A DNA stretch of 17,314 nucleotides from Smittium culicis (taxonomy: Eukaryota > Kickxellomycota > Harpellomycetes > Harpellales > Legeriomycetaceae), in assembly GCA_001970855.1 (NCBI GenBank), contig LSSN01005965.1, positions 1-17,314 on the forward strand, read 5' to 3'. Every line of letters begins with the position of its first letter. The stretch's first letter is position 1. The position numbers and the translations under genes are program-made. This document shows, piece after piece, positions 14,717 through 17,314 of this stretch. The notes below the pieces were generated by a model. It did no database searches. It had not been told where the DNA came from and saw nothing but the letters and a program-made list of their open reading frames with translations.

Positions 14717-14788
14717 CCAAAGAGAAAGAGAAAGTATACTTGGCTTTTATAATACTTTACCCAAAGATAAAAAGACAGTATACTTGGC
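14717..14788. repeat. two 28-bp direct repeats, 44-bp period, each ending AGTATACTTGGC
   Basis: Copies at 14717-14744 and 14761-14788 share CCAAAGA, an A/G-rich middle, and an identical AGTATACTTGGC end. The first copy contains the palindrome AAGTATACTT. They sit about 380-455 bp upstream of the frequenin start codon. They could be paired regulatory sites or a chance duplication. Confidence 0.6.
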
Positions 14789-15040
14789 AGTTTTTATATA
14801 CCTCATTTATGCGATAAAAGAGCGTTTAGTGTGAAAAGAACGAATGACGGAATCCCCAATAACAGAAATCCAAAAATTTTATTTCCAATATTTGTTTATT
14901 ATTATTTGTATACTGAGCAATTAATAACCAATTAGAATTAATTAAGGAGCTAAATTGTTTACATATTTAAGCTTTTATGCAAATATTAAGACTGATTTAA
15001 ATATTTTTAACCGAAATTTTAATGATAATGTGAAAACTAT

Positions 15041-15238
15041 TTGACCCTTTCTGGGGCCAACACATTTAAACTTGATTAAAAACCATAGTACAGTATATCA
15101 AATGGCAGCTATTATTTATTGGTTGCAATATTTTTTATATTCAATAGTATTCCATGAATCATTATAATATATAAGTTTGTAAATTGGTTGGATAGCTTTG
15201 ACAGTTAAAAAAAAGCCAACCGATCCTCAGGGGGTTGA
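15041..15238. mobile_element. degenerate piggyBac-like MITE, copy D
   Basis: TTGA at 15041-15044 and TTGA at 15235-15238 flank 190 bp (15045-15234). The element begins CCCTTTCTGGGGCC and ends CCTCAGGGGG, so its ends are imperfect inverted repeats. Length and ends match copy A (189 bp). TTGA looks like a mutated or non-canonical TTAA target site. The interior is too diverged to settle orientation, although the GCCCCAG-AAAGGG end read in reverse resembles the 3' end of copy A. Confidence 0.5.
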
Positions 15239-15320
15239 ACAATTGACCAAGGCCTTGTTAAATTTACTGTTTCATAAACTCGCAAAATTAAAATATTTAA
15301 CCAAGTGATGTATTAAGTCT

Positions 15321-15380
15321 GATATATTCAAAAATTAATAGACTCTCTGAGGAAAAAAAAGAAAAGATATATTCAAAAAT
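15321..15380. repeat. 15-bp direct repeat GATATATTCAAAAAT
   Basis: Identical 15-mers lie at 15321-15335 and 15366-15380, 45 bp apart, between MITE copies D and A. This is a short local duplication of unknown meaning. Confidence 0.6.
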
Positions 15381-15464
15381 AGAATGTATAGTTTTTAATT
15401 TATACATAATTTCAGGCTAAACATTAAAGAATTTGGTTAATATAATCTGAAAACCTTAAATCGA

Positions 15465-15661
15465 TTAACCCTTTCACGCCCAACACTCTATGAAAAAATC
15501 AATTTTATGATTCGTTTATAATTTATAAGAAAGCTTACTATTTGCTGCTATTTTTCTATAAACCAACATTTCTTATAGCCTCGGAATTAAAGTATATTTA
15601 ATGAACACTATAGGCTAAATCTGGTGGGTCAAAAATAGTCTACCGCCCAGGAAAGGGTTAA
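15465..15661. mobile_element. piggyBac-like MITE, best copy A
   Basis: A perfect TTAA duplication (15465-15468 and 15658-15661) flanks a 189-bp element (15469-15657). It starts CCCTTTCACGCCCAACAC and ends CCGCCCAGGAAAGGG, so the terminal 7 bp (CCCTTTC/GAAAGGG) are perfect inverted repeats. TTAA target duplication with CCC-starting ends is the hallmark of the piggyBac superfamily. The element has no coding capacity, so it would depend on a transposase elsewhere. An internal inverted repeat, TAGCCT (15576-15581)/AGGCTA (15612-15617), is present. It lies about 1.1 kb upstream of the frequenin start. Confidence 0.75.
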
Positions 15662-15816
15662 TCAAAGATTCTACTAGATCAATTTATATAGATCTTTTGC
15701 ATGGAATCATTTAATTCATAACAAAAATAAAATGAAATATATAGTTAATTTATACTGGGTAGGGTTTTGAGATACTCCCTTAAAATATGTCAATAAAATA
15801 CTAAAGCTTTTTTTTT

Positions 15817-15860
15817 TTCCTCTCCTGATCAATCAATTTTTGATTCATAATTATAGTGGT
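15817..15860. mobile_element. possible 5' fragment of the same MITE family, copy F
   Basis: CCTCTCCTG followed by ATCAATTTTTGATTC and TAATTATAG resembles positions 1-55 of copy A (ATCAATTTTATGATTC, TAATTTATAAG). No 3' end was found. In DNA this AT-rich, partial similarity is weak support. Confidence 0.25.
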
Positions 15861-15876
15861 ATATTTTGTTAATATA

Positions 15877-15909
15877 TCATGACCCAGAATGTATTTTTTT
15901 GGGCCATGA
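15877..15909. repeat. 9-bp imperfect hairpin, TCATGACCC/GGGCCATGA
   Basis: TCATGACCC (15877-15885) pairs with GGGCCATGA (15901-15909) with one mismatch, around a 15-nt T-rich loop. G/C-containing symmetry stands out in this AT-rich setting. It may be a relic of element ends. Confidence 0.4.
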
Positions 15910-16121
15910 ATAGATATAATGGCGGTACTAATGCTAAAAAAAATCATTACGCTGAGATTGATTCCATCATAATATCTTAATTTTAATTTTATACTCGAAA
16001 AAAATAAAATTCCAAGCTTTTTTTTTTTGAAATTAGCTAAACTTAATTAAATATTTCAATGTGCCAAAAAATAAAAATAAAAATGATTTATGATTTGTAT
16101 ATTTGAATATTTTTAGATCGA

Positions 16122-16253
16122 TCAATCCTCTCTCATTCAACGCAATTTGAAAATAATGAATTATTATATTAATTAATTATTTATACAATAGTGTTTAATT
16201 GCGTTTGATTCAACTCGTGTAAGGTACTGAGGGTCTAGAAGTCCAGGATGGGG
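16122..16253. mobile_element. internally deleted MITE, copy E
   Basis: After TCAA (16122-16125) the sequence TCCTCTCTCATTCAACGC matches the start of copy B (TCCTTTTTCATCCAACGC) at 16 of 18 positions. About 16232-16253, GTCTAGAAGTCCAGGATGGG resembles the 3' end of copy A (GTCTACCGCCCAGGAAAGGG). The span is only about 128 bp, so roughly 60 bp of interior would be missing. Flanks no longer match each other. Confidence 0.4.
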
Positions 16254-16275
16254 AGGGGGCCGGTTGAGAATTTAT

Positions 16276-16472
16276 TTATTCCTTTTTCATCCAACGCTTT
16301 AAAAAAAAGCAAAATTTTTGATTTGTATAAGGTTTATAGTTAAATATATTATTTGATGCTATTCTGAGCTAAGCCAGTACTTAAATGCGTCTTGGGATTA
16401 TGCTGTTTTAATCGAAAACTGGTGGCTGCATTTGGTATATCAAAAACAGTCTACTGCCTGGGAAACTGATAA
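16276..16472. mobile_element. piggyBac-like MITE, copy B (same orientation as A)
   Basis: The core at 16280-16468 is exactly 189 bp, as in copy A. The internal landmark TTTG(A/C)TGCTATT falls at offset 72 in both. At the 3' end, 23 of the last 31 bases match copy A (CAAAAACAGTCTACTGCC against CAAAAATAGTCTACCGCC). Flanks TTAT and ATAA are single-base departures from TTAA. The ends are decayed (TCCTTT and AAACTG), so the copy is older than A and immobile by itself. Confidence 0.65.
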
Positions 16473-16481
16473 CTATTTTAT

Positions 16482-16675
16482 AGTTATTTTAAATAGTTTG
16501 TACATTATCCAATAACATCTCTATTTTTTTAAAAAAAAGAAGTTAGTTTGGCATTTGCTGCTATTCTATATCAAACCAATAGTTGAATATGTATCGGAAT
16601 TAAATTATTTTTGTTGAATATAATGGACTATATTTTACATCAAAAAACAGTCTTTACCACCCATGAGCAGGTTAA
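16482..16675. mobile_element. piggyBac-like MITE, copy C (5' end decayed)
   Basis: The 3' 118 bp (16554-16671) align with copy A: TTTGCTGCTATT, then CGGAATTAAA, then CAAAAAACAGTC and ACCACCCATGAGCAGG. It ends directly on TTAA (16672-16675). The start placed at 16482 is only the expected offset. No CCCTTT end or 5' TTAA survives there. Confidence 0.55.
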
Positions 16676-16776
16676 ATGAATTTAGAAAGTTTTCTAGGGC
16701 AAGCTGCATGATACAACCAGTAGGTTTATCTAATTTACTGTACTAAATAAAATAACTAGTAAAAAAAGATCGTTTA

Positions 16777-16821
16777 GTCAACCAAACCTCCGATGAAAAT
16801 GGGACATGTAAGGTGGTTGAC
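16777..16821. repeat. inverted repeat GTCAACC...GGTTGAC
   Basis: GTCAACCAAACCT (16777-16789) and AGGTGGTTGAC (16811-16821) can pair over about 11 bp with a two-base bulge. The right arm continues as GGTTGACCCC, recalling the TTGA-CCC start of copy D, so this may be a remnant of a related element end. Confidence 0.4.
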
Positions 16822-17117
16822 CCCTAGTATTTATAATATTATATTATATTTTTGCAAAGTATAATTTTAAAGCCCAAATGACAAATTCGAGCTTTTAGAA
16901 GTAGTAAAGTTTATGGTAATTTTTTTTTTGATGTTGCTAGCCTATAGATGCGCATAATGAATCTTGTTGTTTCATTTATGGCCAACAATATAACACAATT
17001 ACATACATTACTTAATAGTTGGCTAATTTGCGAGAATTTCGTTTGATTAGAATCAAACTTTATTTTTCAAGGCGCCAAAAGGGAATACCCAAAAAACATC
17101 AAATTTAGAAATTAAGG

Positions 17118-17184
17118 AAGTTTTGTTAGTTAGCATTTAGTTCGCTTTACTTATACTAAATTTGCAATCTGAATAGCCTCACTT
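17118..17184 (-). CDS. possible terminal exon of a gene entering from the right
   Basis: On the minus strand this GC-richer patch reads SRYDGDDEDRK followed by TGA (17186-17184). An AG acceptor-like sequence (TTATACCCAG) lies just upstream. An acidic, charged C-terminus would be reasonable, but the segment is about 11 codons, the upstream exon lies outside the window, and another frame is also open through it. No family can be assigned. Confidence 0.15.
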
Positions 17185-17314
17185 CATTTTCTGTCTTCGT
17201 CATCGCCATCATACCTGCTGGGTATAAATTATATACTGTACTATAAAATTATTTATTATTTCTCGAATCGATTCAAAAAATAATAATCATTTAATACACA
17301 GATAAAATCTTTGG

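Overview
The window looks like nuclear DNA of a very AT-rich fungus. The evidence is two protein-coding genes. One is a Ser/Asn-rich protein ending in a PSP1 C-terminal domain. The other is a neuronal calcium sensor-1/frequenin gene with three short GT-AG introns, which fungi carry as the partner of phosphatidylinositol 4-kinase. Long CT-rich leaders, poly-T tracts and a TATATA/AATAAA 3' end also fit a fungus. The size of the gene-free DNA and the intron-containing frequenin would suit an early-diverging (zygomycete-type) lineage, but the sequence does not fix the species.

Layout. Positions 1-2651 are non-coding. They hold a GC-richer island near 1.2-1.55 kb with a strictly 26-bp-phased GCCTATA motif and hairpins, then a strongly pyrimidine-rich stretch (about 1.9-2.6 kb) that looks like promoter and 5' UTR of the PSP1-domain gene, perhaps with a 5' UTR intron. 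The PSP1-domain gene is at 2652-4970 (+). It is followed by a yeast-like 3' end and then by a tract where the strand bias flips to G-rich and contains a G-quadruplex motif (about 5.57-5.62 kb). No gene is recognisable from about 5.1 to 13.4 kb. Composition drops sharply after about 6.8 kb into a 6-kb AT desert that ends near a perfect 153-bp ATA repeat (12571-12723).

The frequenin gene lies on the minus strand at 13454-14334. Four exons, including one of only 25 nt, splice to a 190-residue protein with the N-myristoylation signal, a degenerate first EF-hand and three intact EF-hands. Upstream of it (15.0-16.7 kb) is a cluster of short elements, about 189-190 bp when complete. They have CCCTTT-type ends and TTAA (or TTAA-like) flanks and look like non-autonomous piggyBac-type MITEs. 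I found no transposase. This family is the most likely undescribed item in the window.

The two genes have no evident functional link. One is a poorly understood cytoplasmic/RNA-related family. The other is a calcium sensor that regulates phosphoinositide synthesis. They are separated by about 8.5 kb and point towards each other.
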